Assembly (NCBI RefSeq): GCF_003086775.1
Contig: NZ_CP026001.1
Location: 4,554,125-4,618,124 of the forward strand
Direction of reading: 5' to 3'
DNA length: 64,000 nucleotides
DNA from: Stenotrophomonas sp. ZAC14D1_NAIMI4_1
Lineage (GTDB): Bacteria; Pseudomonadota; Gammaproteobacteria; Xanthomonadales; Xanthomonadaceae
The notes under the pieces were generated by a model, which saw nothing but the letters and a program-made list of their open reading frames with translations, searched no databases and was not told the DNA's origin. This document shows positions 6,962-16,001 of this stretch, piece by piece; within the stretch, counting starts at the first letter, position 1, and every line of letters starts with the position of its first letter. Made by a program: the position numbers and the translations under genes.

Positions 6962-9154
6962 TCAGATCACCGTCAGATTGGCATACGCCATCACCAGCCA
7001 CTTGCTGCCGGCATCGGCGAACTCGACCTGCACGCGGGCGTGGGCGCCGCTGCCTTCGTAGTCGGTCACCATGCCTTCGCCGAACTTGGGATGGGTGACC
7101 AGCGCGCCCAGCTTCAGCGGCGGGGCCTCGATCGAGGCGTGGCCCATCACCCGGCTGCTGCCCAGCGATGCCGGCCGCGAGACCTGCACCTTCGGGCGCA
7201 CTTCGTGCAGCAGTTCGCGCGGGATCTCGCGCAGGAAGCGCGACGGCAGGCTGTAGTTGTCCTGGCCATGGATGCGGCGCGATTCGGCGTAGCACAGCAC
7301 CAGCTTCTGCCGGGCGCGGGTGATGCCCACGTAAGCCAGCCGGCGCTCTTCTTCCAGGCGGCCGCTTTCTTCCAGCGAACGTGCGCTCGGGAACAGGCCG
7401 TCTTCCATGCCGGCCAGGAACACCAGCGGGAATTCCAGGCCCTTGGCCGAGTGCAGGGTCATCAGCTGCACGCCCTCCTCGCCCGCCTGCGCCTGGCCTT
7501 CACCGGCCTCCAGCGCGGCATAGGCCAGGAACGCGACCAGCTCGTCCATGTCCTCACCCACTTCCTCGATGTCGTCGGCGCGGCGCAGGAAGCGCGAGGC
7601 CACCGAGACCAGTTCGTCGAGGTTGTCGGTGCGCGATTCCGAATCCAGCGAATTGCGGCTCTCCTTGCTCCAGTGCTCGCGCAGCTGCGAGCGCGACAGC
7701 ACATGGTCCACGCGCTCGGCGAGGGTCATGTGCAGGGTCTGCGCCTGCAGTTCATTCACCAGCACCAGGAAGCCGGCCAGCGCATTGCGTGCGCGCGCGG
7801 CCAGCGCCGTGCCCTGGGTGACCAGCATGGTGGCCTCCCACAGCGAGATGCCCTGCGCGCGCGCTTCGCGGCGCACCTCGTCCAGGGTGCGCTCGCCGAT
7901 GCCGCGGGTGGGCGTGTTCACCGCGCGCTCGAAGGCGGCATCGTCGTTGCGGTTGGACAGCAGGCGCAGGTAGGCCAGCGCATCCTTGATTTCAGCACGC
8001 TCGAAGAAGCGCATGCCGCCATACACGCGGTACGGCACCTGTTCGCTCAGCAGCGCTTCTTCCAGCGCGCGCGACTGTGCGTTGCTGCGGTAGAGCACGG
8101 CCACTTCGGTGTAGCTGCCACCGTCGCGCACCCACTGGCGCGCGCGCTCGACGATGTAGCGCGCCTCGTCCATCTCGTTGTAGGCCGCATACAGGTCGAT
8201 CGGCTCGCCGTCGCCGCTGTCGGTCCACAGCTCCTTGCCGATGCGGTCCGGGTTGTGCGCGATGACTGCGTTGGCTGCGCCAAGGATGTTGGCGGTGGAA
8301 CGGTAGTTCTGTTCCAGGCGGATGGTCTGTGCACCGGGGAAGTCACGCAGGAAGCCCTGCACGTTCTCGACCTTGGCGCCGCGCCAGCCGTAGATGGCCT
8401 GGTCGTCATCACCGACCACGAACACATGGCCCTCGTGCCCAGCCAGCACGCGCACGAAGGCGTACTGGATGGCGTTGGTATCCTGGAATTCGTCCACCAG
8501 GATTTCGCGGAAGCGTGCACGGTAGTGCGCCAGCAGTGCCGGGTTGTCGCGCAGCAGTTCATGCGCGCGCAGCAGCAGCTCGGCGAAGTCGACCAGGCCG
8601 GCACGGTCGCAGCGCGCCTGGTACTCGATGTAGGCCTGGCGCATGGTTTCCAGCCACGCATCATGCGGCTCGGGCTGGATGTGCTGCGGGCGGCGGCCTT
8701 CATCCTTCTGTTCGTTGATCCACCAGGCGATCTGCTTGGGCGGATGCTTGCTGTCGTCGATTTCCAGCGCCTGCACCACGCGCTTGACCAGCCGCAGCTG
8801 GTCGTCCGAATCCATGACCTGGAAGCCTTCGGGCAGCTTGGCGTCCTGCCAGTGCAGGCGCAGCAGGCGGTTGGCCAGGCCGTGGAAGGTGCCGATCCAC
8901 ATGCCGCGGCTGCCATTGGGCAGCTGCGCGTCGATGCGGTGGCGCATCTCGCCAGCGGCCTTGTTGGTGAAGGTCACCGCAAAAATGCCGTGGGTCGGCA
9001 CGCCTTCGACTTCATGCAGCCAGGCGATGCGGTGGGTGAGTACGCGGGTCTTGCCGGAACCGGCACCGGCCAGCACCAGGTGGTGGCCGGGGGGAGCGGA
9101 GACGGCTTCGCGCTGGGCCGGGTTCAGGCCATCGAGCAGGTGGGAGACATCCAT
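6962..9154 (-). CDS. uvrD: DNA helicase II UvrD
   Basis: UvrD is a 3'-5' SF1 helicase for mismatch and nucleotide excision repair and removal of RecA filaments. The 730-residue protein (E. coli 720) has all core motifs: GAGSGKTRVL (I), AVTFTNKAAGEM (Ia), DEFQDTN (II), GDDDQAIYGWRGA (III), LEQNYRS (IV), TLHSAKGLEFPLVF (V) and YVGITRARQKL (VI). A C-terminal Tudor-like segment (LGALVTHPKFGEGMVTDYEG) as in UvrD/PcrA is present. It starts MDVSHLLDGLNPAQREAV, nine bases after the FAD-protein gene, so the two are probably cotranscribed. Confidence 0.97.
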   Translation of the reverse strand: MDVSHLLDGLNPAQREAVSAPPGHHLVLAGAGSGKTRVLTHRIAWLHEVEGVPTHGIFAVTFTNKAAGEMRHRIDAQLPNGSRGMWIGTFHGLANRLLRLHWQDAKLPEGFQVMDSDDQLRLVKRVVQALEIDDSKHPPKQIAWWINEQKDEGRRPQHIQPEPHDAWLETMRQAYIEYQARCDRAGLVDFAELLLRAHELLRDNPALLAHYRARFREILVDEFQDTNAIQYAFVRVLAGHEGHVFVVGDDDQAIYGWRGAKVENVQGFLRDFPGAQTIRLEQNYRSTANILGAANAVIAHNPDRIGKELWTDSGDGEPIDLYAAYNEMDEARYIVERARQWVRDGGSYTEVAVLYRSNAQSRALEEALLSEQVPYRVYGGMRFFERAEIKDALAYLRLLSNRNDDAAFERAVNTPTRGIGERTLDEVRREARAQGISLWEATMLVTQGTALAARARNALAGFLVLVNELQAQTLHMTLAERVDHVLSRSQLREHWSKESRNSLDSESRTDNLDELVSVASRFLRRADDIEEVGEDMDELVAFLAYAALEAGEGQAQAGEEGVQLMTLHSAKGLEFPLVFLAGMEDGLFPSARSLEESGRLEEERRLAYVGITRARQKLVLCYAESRRIHGQDNYSLPSRFLREIPRELLHEVRPKVQVSRPASLGSSRVMGHASIEAPPLKLGALVTHPKFGEGMVTDYEGSGAHARVQVEFADAGSKWLVMAYANLTVI

Positions 9155-9163
9155 GCCCCCATT

Positions 9164-10567
9164 TTACGGCATCGCCGTCGCGGCTCCTGCGACCACCTGG
9201 GCAGCCAGCGCCTGCGCCTGCTGACGCAGTTCAGGCACGGCCAGGCTTTCCCACAGATTGCCGATGCGCAGGCTGCCGAGCACGCCCAGCCGCGCCTGCG
9301 CTGCACCACGGGCGCTGCACAGGCGGTCGCCCGGCACGCTGCTGTCCAGGCCCAGCCCATGCGGCCCGGGGCGGGCCAGGCCATCGGCCAGCAACTGCTG
9401 CAGCAGCGGGTTGCGCAGCGCACGCGCCCGGGTTTCCACGCCGGTGGCATTGACCACCGCGGCGATCGTCCACTGCTGCTCGGCACCGGCGGAATCGCGA
9501 CCGGACAAGCGCAGCACGTCGCCCTCGCGCCAGACGCGCTGCAGGCGGGCACGGTGCAGGCGCAGCTGGCCACTGGCCTGCAGTGCCTGCAGCTGCGCAT
9601 CAACGTCCTCGGCAATGCGGTGGCGGTGCACATCCCAATAGCGCACCACATGGCGCAGGAAGCGCCGCTGGTCGGCCTCGTCCAGGCTGCACCACAGCGC
9701 CTGGCCATGCGGGCGGATGCGATCCATCACGCCCTGCCACGGCTGGCCATCGGCCTGCGCCTGCCGGGCGAAGCCGCGCAGGGCGTGCACGCGCTGGCGC
9801 AGGGTCATCGGCAGCAGCGCGGCCGGGTCGAATTCGGGCAGCACGCCATGCGCATGCGGCAGCGGCAGCAGGCCGTGGCGCGAGATCACGTGCAGCGGAC
9901 CGGTATGGCCGGCAGCCACCAGCGCCAGCACGGTGTCGGCCATGCTCAGGCCGGAACCGACGATGGCCAGCGCCTGGGCACCGGCCAGGGTGCGCACACC
10001 GTCATAGTCCCAAGCCTCGACCACGTCGTCGGCGGGCAGCGCATCGGCGCCGGCCACCGGCAGCGGGCGCATGCTGTTGCCGGTGGCGATGACCGCCTGT
10101 GCCGCGTGCAGCGTGCTGCCATCGCCCAGCTGCAGGCGGTAACCGTGGTCGTCCGGCTGCAGGCCCAGCACCGGCTGCGCCATCACCTGCAGCTGCGCAG
10201 GGCTGGCGGCGGCCGCGTCCTGCAGGCGCTGCTGCAGGTAGGCGGCGAAATGGTGGCGGCTTGCGTAGCGTTCGCCCAGCAGCTCGCGCGCCTCGCCCGG
10301 GTAGGCATCCACGGCCTGCAGGTAATCAAGGAAGTCGCCGGGCTGGTCAGGGAACGCACTCATCTTCGCCGCCGGCACGTTCAGCAGGTGCTCCGGCCAC
10401 GGCGTGGCGTAGGCAATGCCCTGGGCCAGCTGCGAAGCGGGTTCGAAGAGGGCCAGTGCCAGCGGCGCGTGGGCCTGTCGCAACACCTGGATCGCCACCA
10501 GCACACCGGCCGCGCCACCGCCGATGATCGCCAGGTCCAGTTCGCCATTTCGCGGTGAATCAGTCAT
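9164..10567 (-). CDS. FAD/NAD(P)-binding oxidoreductase (NAD_binding_9 type)
   Basis: The product has a Rossmann dinucleotide fold at its start (LAIIGGGAAGVLVAIQVL), a family segment LLNVPAAKMSAFPDQPGDFLDYL near residue 70, and a second nucleotide site LAIVGSGLSMADTVLAL near 215. This is the pattern of the flavin-dependent NAD_binding_9 (HcpA-like) proteins, whose substrates are mostly unknown. Start MTDSPRNGELD at 10567 is preferred, giving 467 residues; an in-frame ATG at 10585 is possible and neither has a strong ribosome site. It precedes uvrD by nine bases. Confidence 0.85.
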   Translation of the reverse strand: MTDSPRNGELDLAIIGGGAAGVLVAIQVLRQAHAPLALALFEPASQLAQGIAYATPWPEHLLNVPAAKMSAFPDQPGDFLDYLQAVDAYPGEARELLGERYASRHHFAAYLQQRLQDAAAASPAQLQVMAQPVLGLQPDDHGYRLQLGDGSTLHAAQAVIATGNSMRPLPVAGADALPADDVVEAWDYDGVRTLAGAQALAIVGSGLSMADTVLALVAAGHTGPLHVISRHGLLPLPHAHGVLPEFDPAALLPMTLRQRVHALRGFARQAQADGQPWQGVMDRIRPHGQALWCSLDEADQRRFLRHVVRYWDVHRHRIAEDVDAQLQALQASGQLRLHRARLQRVWREGDVLRLSGRDSAGAEQQWTIAAVVNATGVETRARALRNPLLQQLLADGLARPGPHGLGLDSSVPGDRLCSARGAAQARLGVLGSLRIGNLWESLAVPELRQQAQALAAQVVAGAATAMP

Positions 10568-10630
10568 GCGCCGATTGTAGGCCATGGCGGGTGACGCCCC
10601 GGGTTGCCGGAGCGGGCGGTTACAGCGGCA

Positions 10631-12049
10631 TCACATCAACGCATCGGCCAGCCGCGCGATGCCCTCACGGCTGCGGCGCCAGGCCGGGCGCCTGCGCCAC
10701 TGCTCCAGGTCCAGCAGGCGCGACTGGCGCAGGTAGTCGTCTTCGATGGCGCACAGCTGCTGCACCAGCGCGCGGTCGTAGCAGATCAGGCCGATCTCGG
10801 CATTCAGCGCAAAGGAACGGATATCCATGTTGATCGAGCCGAGCACGGCGATGTCCTCGTCCACGCTCATGTGCTTGGCGTGCAGGAACTGCGGCTCGTA
10901 CAGGGCGATCTGCACGCCACAGCGCAACAGCTCGTCGTAGTACGCCTCCTGCGCCCACGAGGTCAGCCGCTGGTTGTTGCTGGCCGACAGGATCAGCTGC
11001 ACCTGCACGCCGGACAGCGCGGCGATGCGCAGTGCGCTCAGCGTCGCTTCGTCGGGCACGAAATACGGGGTGACCATCACCAGCCGCCGCCGCGCCAGGT
11101 GGATCAGCGCCGCCACCGCATCGCGCGCGTTGCTGTACGGGTAGGCCGGGCCGCTCGGCAGCAGCTGGGTGGCGATGTCATCGCCACACACTGGCACATC
11201 GGCGATGACGTCCAGGCGCTGCCCGGTTTCCATGTACCAGTCGCTGGCAAACACCGCCTCCAGGTGGGCCACCGCCGGGCCGCGCACGCGCGCGACCAGT
11301 TCGCGGTTGGGGTGGCCGGGCACGAAGCGGGGGCCGGCCAGGTTCTGCGAGCCGATGTAGGCCACTTCGTTGTCGATGACCGCGATCTTGCGGTGGTTGC
11401 GCAGGTCCATGCGCCCGCTGCGGCGCCAGCGCAGGCCGCCGGGCAGCATCGCCCGCACTTCGATGTCACGCGCCTGCAGGCGCTTGCGATAGGCACGCAG
11501 GCCACGCTTGGCGCCCACCGCATCCAGCAGCACGCGGCACTGCACGCCACGCGCGGCGGCGCGCTGCAGCGCTTCGACGATGGCCTCGCCCACGGCGTCG
11601 TCGAACATCAGGTAGTACAGCAGGTGGACGCGGTCCTCGGCCTGGTCGATGTCGGCGATGAGGGTGTGCAGCGATTCGTCGTAATCGGTGAGCAGATCGA
11701 CCGCGTTGCCATGCACCGGCATGAAATCGCCCTGGCGCTGCACCAGCGGCACGATCTCGGCGCAGGCGGTGTCGGCGTTCGGCGTCCAGCGCAGGCGGCG
11801 CTGCAGCGCCTGTTCCTCGCGGATGACCTGCGACGCCTCGGCCTGCCGGCGGATGCGCTCGCGCGACAGCCACGGGTGGCCGAACAGCAGGTACAGCGGC
11901 AGGCCAAGCAGCGGCACGAAGCCGACCAGCAGCAGCCAGCTGCGCGCGGCCCCTGGCGTGGTGCGGGTGGGAATCCAGCACAGCGCGACCAGCCGGATCA
12001 GCCAGTCGATCAACAGCAGGTACGAACCCAGCAGCCACTCGAACAGCAT
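10631..12049 (-). CDS. cls: Cardiolipin synthase
   Basis: The enzyme joins two phosphatidylglycerols into cardiolipin and glycerol at the inner membrane. The 472-residue product starts MLFEWLLGSYLLLIDWLIRL, has two N-terminal membrane segments (about 1-20 and 35-58) and two phospholipase D HKD motifs: NHRKIAVIDNEVAYIGSQN and HAKHMSVDEDIAVLGSINMD. The open frame continues upstream to a GTG at 12208, but those 53 codons read through SMAG palindromes and the rpmG terminator, so they are not coding. E. coli ClsA is 486 residues. Confidence 0.95.
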   Translation of the reverse strand: MLFEWLLGSYLLLIDWLIRLVALCWIPTRTTPGAARSWLLLVGFVPLLGLPLYLLFGHPWLSRERIRRQAEASQVIREEQALQRRLRWTPNADTACAEIVPLVQRQGDFMPVHGNAVDLLTDYDESLHTLIADIDQAEDRVHLLYYLMFDDAVGEAIVEALQRAAARGVQCRVLLDAVGAKRGLRAYRKRLQARDIEVRAMLPGGLRWRRSGRMDLRNHRKIAVIDNEVAYIGSQNLAGPRFVPGHPNRELVARVRGPAVAHLEAVFASDWYMETGQRLDVIADVPVCGDDIATQLLPSGPAYPYSNARDAVAALIHLARRRLVMVTPYFVPDEATLSALRIAALSGVQVQLILSASNNQRLTSWAQEAYYDELLRCGVQIALYEPQFLHAKHMSVDEDIAVLGSINMDIRSFALNAEIGLICYDRALVQQLCAIEDDYLRQSRLLDLEQWRRRPAWRRSREGIARLADALM

Positions 12050-12101
12050 CGCGTCGCCCGTCGGGAGGTGTGGGGGCCATTCTGCCCAGCCTTCCGGCGA
12101 C

Positions 12102-12165
12102 GTGCCAACCAACGGTTGGCACCCACCGGGTTGGGAGAGCGTGCCGACCAACGGTCGGCACCTAC
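12102..12165. repeat. Two SMAG-type palindromes upstream of cls
   Basis: GTGCCAACC-AAC-GGTTGGCAC at 12102-12122, and GTGCCGACC-AAC-GGTCGGCAC followed by CTAC at 12141-12165. They are variants of the family seen at 47420-47512. Confidence 0.8.
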
Positions 12166-12193
12166 CGGCACCCGCCACAGGACTACCGGGCAC

Positions 12194-12219
12194 AAAAAAA
12201 CCCGCCACAAGGGCGGGTT
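12194..12219 (-). terminator. Intrinsic terminator of rpmB-rpmG
   Basis: On the minus strand AACCCGCC-CTTGT-GGCGGGTT is followed by a T run, 31-56 nt after the rpmG stop. The stem and T tract fit a rho-independent terminator. Confidence 0.9.
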
Positions 12220-12249
12220 CTTTCGGAAGCGACCAGCAATCCTTGCGGA

Positions 12250-12414
12250 TTACTTGATCTTGCCTTCCTTGTACGGGACGTGCTTGCGCACGACCGGATC
12301 GTACTTGGAGAATTCCATCTTCCCCGGGGTGTTCTTCTTGTTCTTGTCGGTCGTGTAGAAGTGACCGGTACCAGCGGTCGAAATCATACGGACCTTATCG
12401 CGCTTGCCTGCCAT
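12250..12414 (-). CDS. rpmG: 50S ribosomal protein L33
   Basis: This short gene starts [20 protein letters not shown] and ends in PYKEGKIK, 54 residues, matching bacterial L33 of the type without zinc-binding Cys pairs. It lies 13 bp after rpmB, the usual rpmB-rpmG order, and is followed by an intrinsic terminator. L33 is in the large subunit near the E site. Confidence 0.97.
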   Translation of the reverse strand: MAGKRDKVRMISTAGTGHFYTTDKNKKNTPGKMEFSKYDPVVRKHVPYKEGKIK

Positions 12415-12427
12415 GATCGTCTACTCC

Positions 12428-12664
12428 TCAGACCTTTTCGCCGCGCGCACGCAGCTCAGCCAGAACGGAATCGATACCGTTCTTGTCGATGGTGCGCAGT
12501 GCATGCGCGGAAACACGAAGCTTCACCCAGCGGTTCTCGCTGGCAACCCAGAAGCGGCGCTCGTGCAGATTCGGCAGGAAACGACGACGGGTCTTGTTGT
12601 TGGCGTGCGAGACGTTGTTACCCGTCTGCACTCGCTTGCCGGAAACCTGGCATACGCGGGACAT
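12428..12664 (-). CDS. rpmB: 50S ribosomal protein L28
   Basis: The 78-residue product starts [20 protein letters not shown] and contains [18 protein letters not shown], typical of L28, a basic protein of the large ribosomal subunit. It is full length. It heads the rpmB-rpmG operon; the 214-bp region upstream (12665-12878) should hold the promoter, but I could not place it with confidence. Confidence 0.98.
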   Translation of the reverse strand: MSRVCQVSGKRVQTGNNVSHANNKTRRRFLPNLHERRFWVASENRWVKLRVSAHALRTIDKNGIDSVLAELRARGEKV

Positions 12665-12878
12665 TGCGCACCTCGATAGTAAGTTGTGTCAGCCCGTAGC
12701 CCGGGAGACGGCGGCCTCGGTGGTTGCCCACCACACGTCAAGAGAATCAAAGGGTTACGCTGGCGTTGGGCGGCCGGGGACGTGCTCCCGGGGGCGCCGC
12801 CCGGTAGAAAACCGGACACAGCGAGCCGCGCATTATGCACGGGTTCAAGCACTTGCGCAAGTTACCCACAGGCGCGGG

Positions 12879-14330
12879 TCAGGGCGTGGCGATGAACAAG
12901 CCGCCCGAGCCGGGCGCCCGCTGCAATGCGTCGGGGCCCAGCCGCGCCCGTGCCGTGGTGATGAACAGGCGCCCATCCGGGGCGAAACACAGTGCGCCCA
13001 CGTGCGGCGCCGGTACCGCCAGCCGCCGCTGTACCGCGCCGTTGGCCGCCAGTTCCAGCACGCAGGCCCCGCCCCACATCGCCACCCACAAGCTGCCCTG
13101 CGGCGACAACGCCAACCCGTCGGGCTTGCCCGCTTCGCCGAGGAAATCGGTGACCACCCTGGGTTCGCCCAGCGTGCCTGCGGCCACATCGGCCGGGTAG
13201 GCCAGCAGGGTGCGGGCCAGGGTATCGATCACGTACAGGGTATCGCCCTCCGGGCTGAACACCATGCCGTTGGCCACCCCCAGGCCATCGGCCACACGCC
13301 GCACCGGCGCATCCACCGCTGCTGCATGGAACAGCGCGCCACGGCCGCCCAGCAGGCCGCGGTGCATCGACCCGGCCCACAGGCCGCCGCGCGCATCCAC
13401 GGTCATGTCATTCAGGCGGCAACCGGCGCCCACATCGATGGTCGGCCCGGGCTGCAGGCCACCGTCATCGGCAATCCGCACGAAGTGCGTTTCACCGTTG
13501 CCGACCAGGCCCTGCGGCGTCACTGCCAGCGACCAGACCGGCTCGGACAGTGGCGTGCGCGAGCAGGCCTGGCCATCCCAATGCAACAGGGCCGGTGCGG
13601 TCGGCTCGACCCAGACCACGCGGCCATCGTCCAGCACCACCGGCGACTCCCCCACCAGCGTTCCGGCATCGCAGGCCAGGCGCACGCCGCTGGCGGGTAC
13701 CGCCCGCAGCGCCTGCAACCAGTGCCGCGCGCGTCGACCCACCTCGTCCGCGGCGCGACCGGGGCGATACAGGTCGGTACCGATGCCCACCGCACGCACG
13801 CCTGCCTGCCACAGCGCAGGCAGCGCATCGGTGGTGAACCCGCCCACGGCTACCAGCCGCGCCTGCGCCGGCAGCACCGCCGACAGTGCCGCAAGCCGCG
13901 GTGCGGAATCGTGCGCCGGAAATGCTTTCAGGTAGCGCGCGCCTGCGGCCAGCGCGGCAAACGCCTCGGTGGCGGTGCTGAAGCCGGGCATCGGTTCCAT
14001 GCCGTGCGCGCGTGTCGCGACGATCACCTCCGGGTTGGTGTTGGGCGATACGCAGAAGCGACAGCCGGCGGCAGCCAGGGCTTCGACCTGGGCCACCTCC
14101 AGCACGGTGCCTGCACCGACCCACAGGCGGTCGCCGAAATGCGCCGCCAACAGGGCGATGGTGGCCAGCGGGTCCGGCGAATTGAGCGGGACTTCGGCCA
14201 GGCGCACGCCGGCGTCCACCAGGGCCTGGCCGACGGCCAGCGCCTCGGTACCGGTCAGTCCGCGCAGGATGGCCACCAGCGGTGTGTGTTCGATGGCCGC
14301 ATCGAAGGCGGCGGCGTGTGCGGTGTTCAT
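12879..14330 (-). CDS. dgoA: 2-dehydro-3-deoxy-6-phosphogalactonate aldolase fused to SMP-30-type lactonase
   Basis: One open frame of 483 residues joins two enzymes. Residues about 1-205 are a DgoA-type KDPGal aldolase (TPLVAILRGLTGTEAL, AEVPLNSPDPL with the catalytic Glu, VGAGTVL, and RYLKAFPA with the Schiff-base Lys). Residues about 215-483 are an SMP-30/gluconolactonase beta-propeller (ESPVVLDDGRVVWVEP, CRLNDMTVDARGGLWAGSM, VANGMVFSPEGDTLYVIDT). In the De Ley-Doudoroff route the lactonase opens galactonolactone and the aldolase splits KDPGal into pyruvate and glyceraldehyde 3-phosphate. The start MNTAHAAAFDAA at 14330 overlaps the end of dgoK by four bases (ATGA), so translation is probably coupled. 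Confidence 0.9.
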   Translation of the reverse strand: MNTAHAAAFDAAIEHTPLVAILRGLTGTEALAVGQALVDAGVRLAEVPLNSPDPLATIALLAAHFGDRLWVGAGTVLEVAQVEALAAAGCRFCVSPNTNPEVIVATRAHGMEPMPGFSTATEAFAALAAGARYLKAFPAHDSAPRLAALSAVLPAQARLVAVGGFTTDALPALWQAGVRAVGIGTDLYRPGRAADEVGRRARHWLQALRAVPASGVRLACDAGTLVGESPVVLDDGRVVWVEPTAPALLHWDGQACSRTPLSEPVWSLAVTPQGLVGNGETHFVRIADDGGLQPGPTIDVGAGCRLNDMTVDARGGLWAGSMHRGLLGGRGALFHAAAVDAPVRRVADGLGVANGMVFSPEGDTLYVIDTLARTLLAYPADVAAGTLGEPRVVTDFLGEAGKPDGLALSPQGSLWVAMWGGACVLELAANGAVQRRLAVPAPHVGALCFAPDGRLFITTARARLGPDALQRAPGSGGLFIATP

Positions 14331-15256
14331 GGCGTCGCCTGTGCGGCCCTGTGCAGGGCGAGGAAGCCGCGGGTCACGGCATCGTGGGACAGCAGCGTGC
14401 GTGCACTGCCGCCCAGAGCATGCACGGCGGCGGCGTACAGCGCGCACACCGGCGCAGCACCGACCATCGGCAACGGCACCTGCAGCGCGGCGGGCCACAG
14501 CCGGCGCACGTCGGCCAGCTCGGCGCCGATCAGCACACCGCGCAGCCACGAGGCACCGTCTGCACGCGGCAGCTGGCCACGGATCACCCGCGCGCGCGCG
14601 CCGAACAGCAGACTGCCCAATCCCAGCCCGCCCGCATGGCCGTGCTGCAGGCCATCGAAGAAGGCCGCGCCTTCCACGGCAGGGCCATCCACCACCGACG
14701 CCAGCAGCCCGGCAGCGGTAAGGCGGTCGAAGATTTCACCCGACATCGCGGTGAGGAAGGACACCACCGCCCCGCCCTGCAGCTGCACCCACTTGCTGTG
14801 CGTGCCAGGCAGCGCCACCAGCCCATCCAGCGGCAGTGCGCCCCCGGCCAGCAGGCCGAGCAGCTCGGTTTCCTCGCCACGCATGATGTCCGGCGCGTCG
14901 TCCTGCGCACGCTGGCAAGCCAGCCCGGGCACGATGGCCACCGGCACCTGGCCGATGCGGGTGCGGTGCAGCTGCGCGGCCAGCCGCTGCGGCGTGGCCG
15001 GGCAATCAGCGTAGCCGGCATCGCTCCAGCCGATGTTCGAGCCGACCATGCCACAGGCATATACCGCCGCCGCGCCGGGCCAGGCGGCCACGGTCTGTTC
15101 CAGCAGGGCCTGCATCTGCGCGCGGTCCAGCCCGGCGATGCCGCGTGGCTGTTCCACGCTGTCCAGCACCCGCCCATCGGCGATGAGGAAGGCACGGAAG
15201 TTGCTGCTGCCCCAGTTGATGCCGATGATCGGTGCATCGTTGTCGTGCATGCTCAT
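14327..15256 (-). CDS. dgoK: 2-dehydro-3-deoxygalactonokinase
   Basis: DgoK phosphorylates 2-keto-3-deoxygalactonate with ATP, giving the substrate of the downstream aldolase. The 309-residue product has the family's N-terminal nucleotide-binding segment GINWGSSNFRAFLI, then CGMVGSNIGW, VPGLACQ, IMRGEETELLGLL and LPGTHSKWVQL, all DgoK hallmarks. Length matches the usual 290-310. It overlaps the SDR gene before it and the fusion gene after it by four bases each, so this is a tight operon reading SDR, dgoK, dgoA. Confidence 0.95.
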   Translation of the reverse strand: MSMHDNDAPIIGINWGSSNFRAFLIADGRVLDSVEQPRGIAGLDRAQMQALLEQTVAAWPGAAAVYACGMVGSNIGWSDAGYADCPATPQRLAAQLHRTRIGQVPVAIVPGLACQRAQDDAPDIMRGEETELLGLLAGGALPLDGLVALPGTHSKWVQLQGGAVVSFLTAMSGEIFDRLTAAGLLASVVDGPAVEGAAFFDGLQHGHAGGLGLGSLLFGARARVIRGQLPRADGASWLRGVLIGAELADVRRLWPAALQVPLPMVGAAPVCALYAAAVHALGGSARTLLSHDAVTRGFLALHRAAQATP

Positions 15257-15999
15257 CGGCGCGTCACTCCGGCGCCACCATCCAGCGGCACTACCGCGCC
15301 GGTCATCCAGCCGCTGCGCGGTGAGGCGAGGAACAACGCGAGTTCCGCCGCATCGGCTGCGCTGCCCAGGCGCTGCAGCGGATGCCGCTGCACGTTGCGT
15401 GCACGGGCCGCGGCGGGATCATCGCTGCGTGCGAACGAGCCCTGCAGCATCGGCGTATCCACCGATGCCGGCGCGATCGCGTTGACCCGGATGTTCGCTT
15501 CGGCCAGTTCCAGCGCTGCGGTACGTGCCAGCGATTCCAGCGCCGCCTTGGAGGCCGCGTAGGCTGCCAGCCCAGGCGTGGCGTAGCGCGCGTTGATGGA
15601 GGACAGCAGCACGATGCTGCCGCCCCCATTCGCACGCAGGCCAGCCAACGCATGGCGCATCAGCCGGCGCGCACCCAGTACGTTCACCGCATGCACCTGC
15701 TGCCAGAGCGCGTCGTCGTCAGCCCAGGTATCGGCAGGCGGGCACCAGCCCGCGCAGTGGATCAGCGCATCCAGCGGCTGGCCCAGATGTGGCGCCAGCG
15801 CGGCATCGACCGCGTCGGCGTCGGCCAGGTCGGCCCGTACCTGCGTGGTCGCTGCCGGCACCGGCTCGCGATCCAATGCCAGCACGTTGGCGCTCTGCGC
15901 CTGCAGCTGCGCCAGTACCGCCGCGCCGATGCCACTGGCCGCCCCGCTTACCCAGACATGCCTGCCCTGCCACTCACCCTGCATTGCGTCGTTGCCCAT
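15253..15999 (-). CDS. SDR-family sugar dehydrogenase (probable galactose 1-dehydrogenase)
   Basis: A classical short-chain dehydrogenase of 248 residues with the NAD(P) motif SGAASGIGAAVLAQL, an active-site Ser in IVLLSSINARYA, Y-X3-K as YAASK, and the C-terminal GAVVPLDGGAG. By place it should oxidise the sugar to its lactone, the first step before the lactonase, dehydratase, DgoK and DgoA. The substrate (galactose or a related aldose) is inferred from the pathway, not from the sequence. It starts two bases after the TonB-receptor gene and overlaps dgoK. Confidence 0.85.
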   Translation of the reverse strand: MGNDAMQGEWQGRHVWVSGAASGIGAAVLAQLQAQSANVLALDREPVPAATTQVRADLADADAVDAALAPHLGQPLDALIHCAGWCPPADTWADDDALWQQVHAVNVLGARRLMRHALAGLRANGGGSIVLLSSINARYATPGLAAYAASKAALESLARTAALELAEANIRVNAIAPASVDTPMLQGSFARSDDPAAARARNVQRHPLQRLGSAADAAELALFLASPRSGWMTGAVVPLDGGAGVTRR

Positions 16000-16001
16000 G
16001 C

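Noticed and set aside
7040..10558. A 1172-codon open frame on the plus strand
   Set aside because: It lies opposite uvrD and the FAD oxidoreductase, both rich in recognised motifs. The translation is His/Arg/Gln-rich low-complexity sequence typical of the reverse strand of high-GC genes.
12050..12208. A 53-codon N-terminal extension of cardiolipin synthase
   Set aside because: It would translate SMAG palindromes and the rpmG terminator, and cardiolipin synthases start with the membrane segment at 12049.
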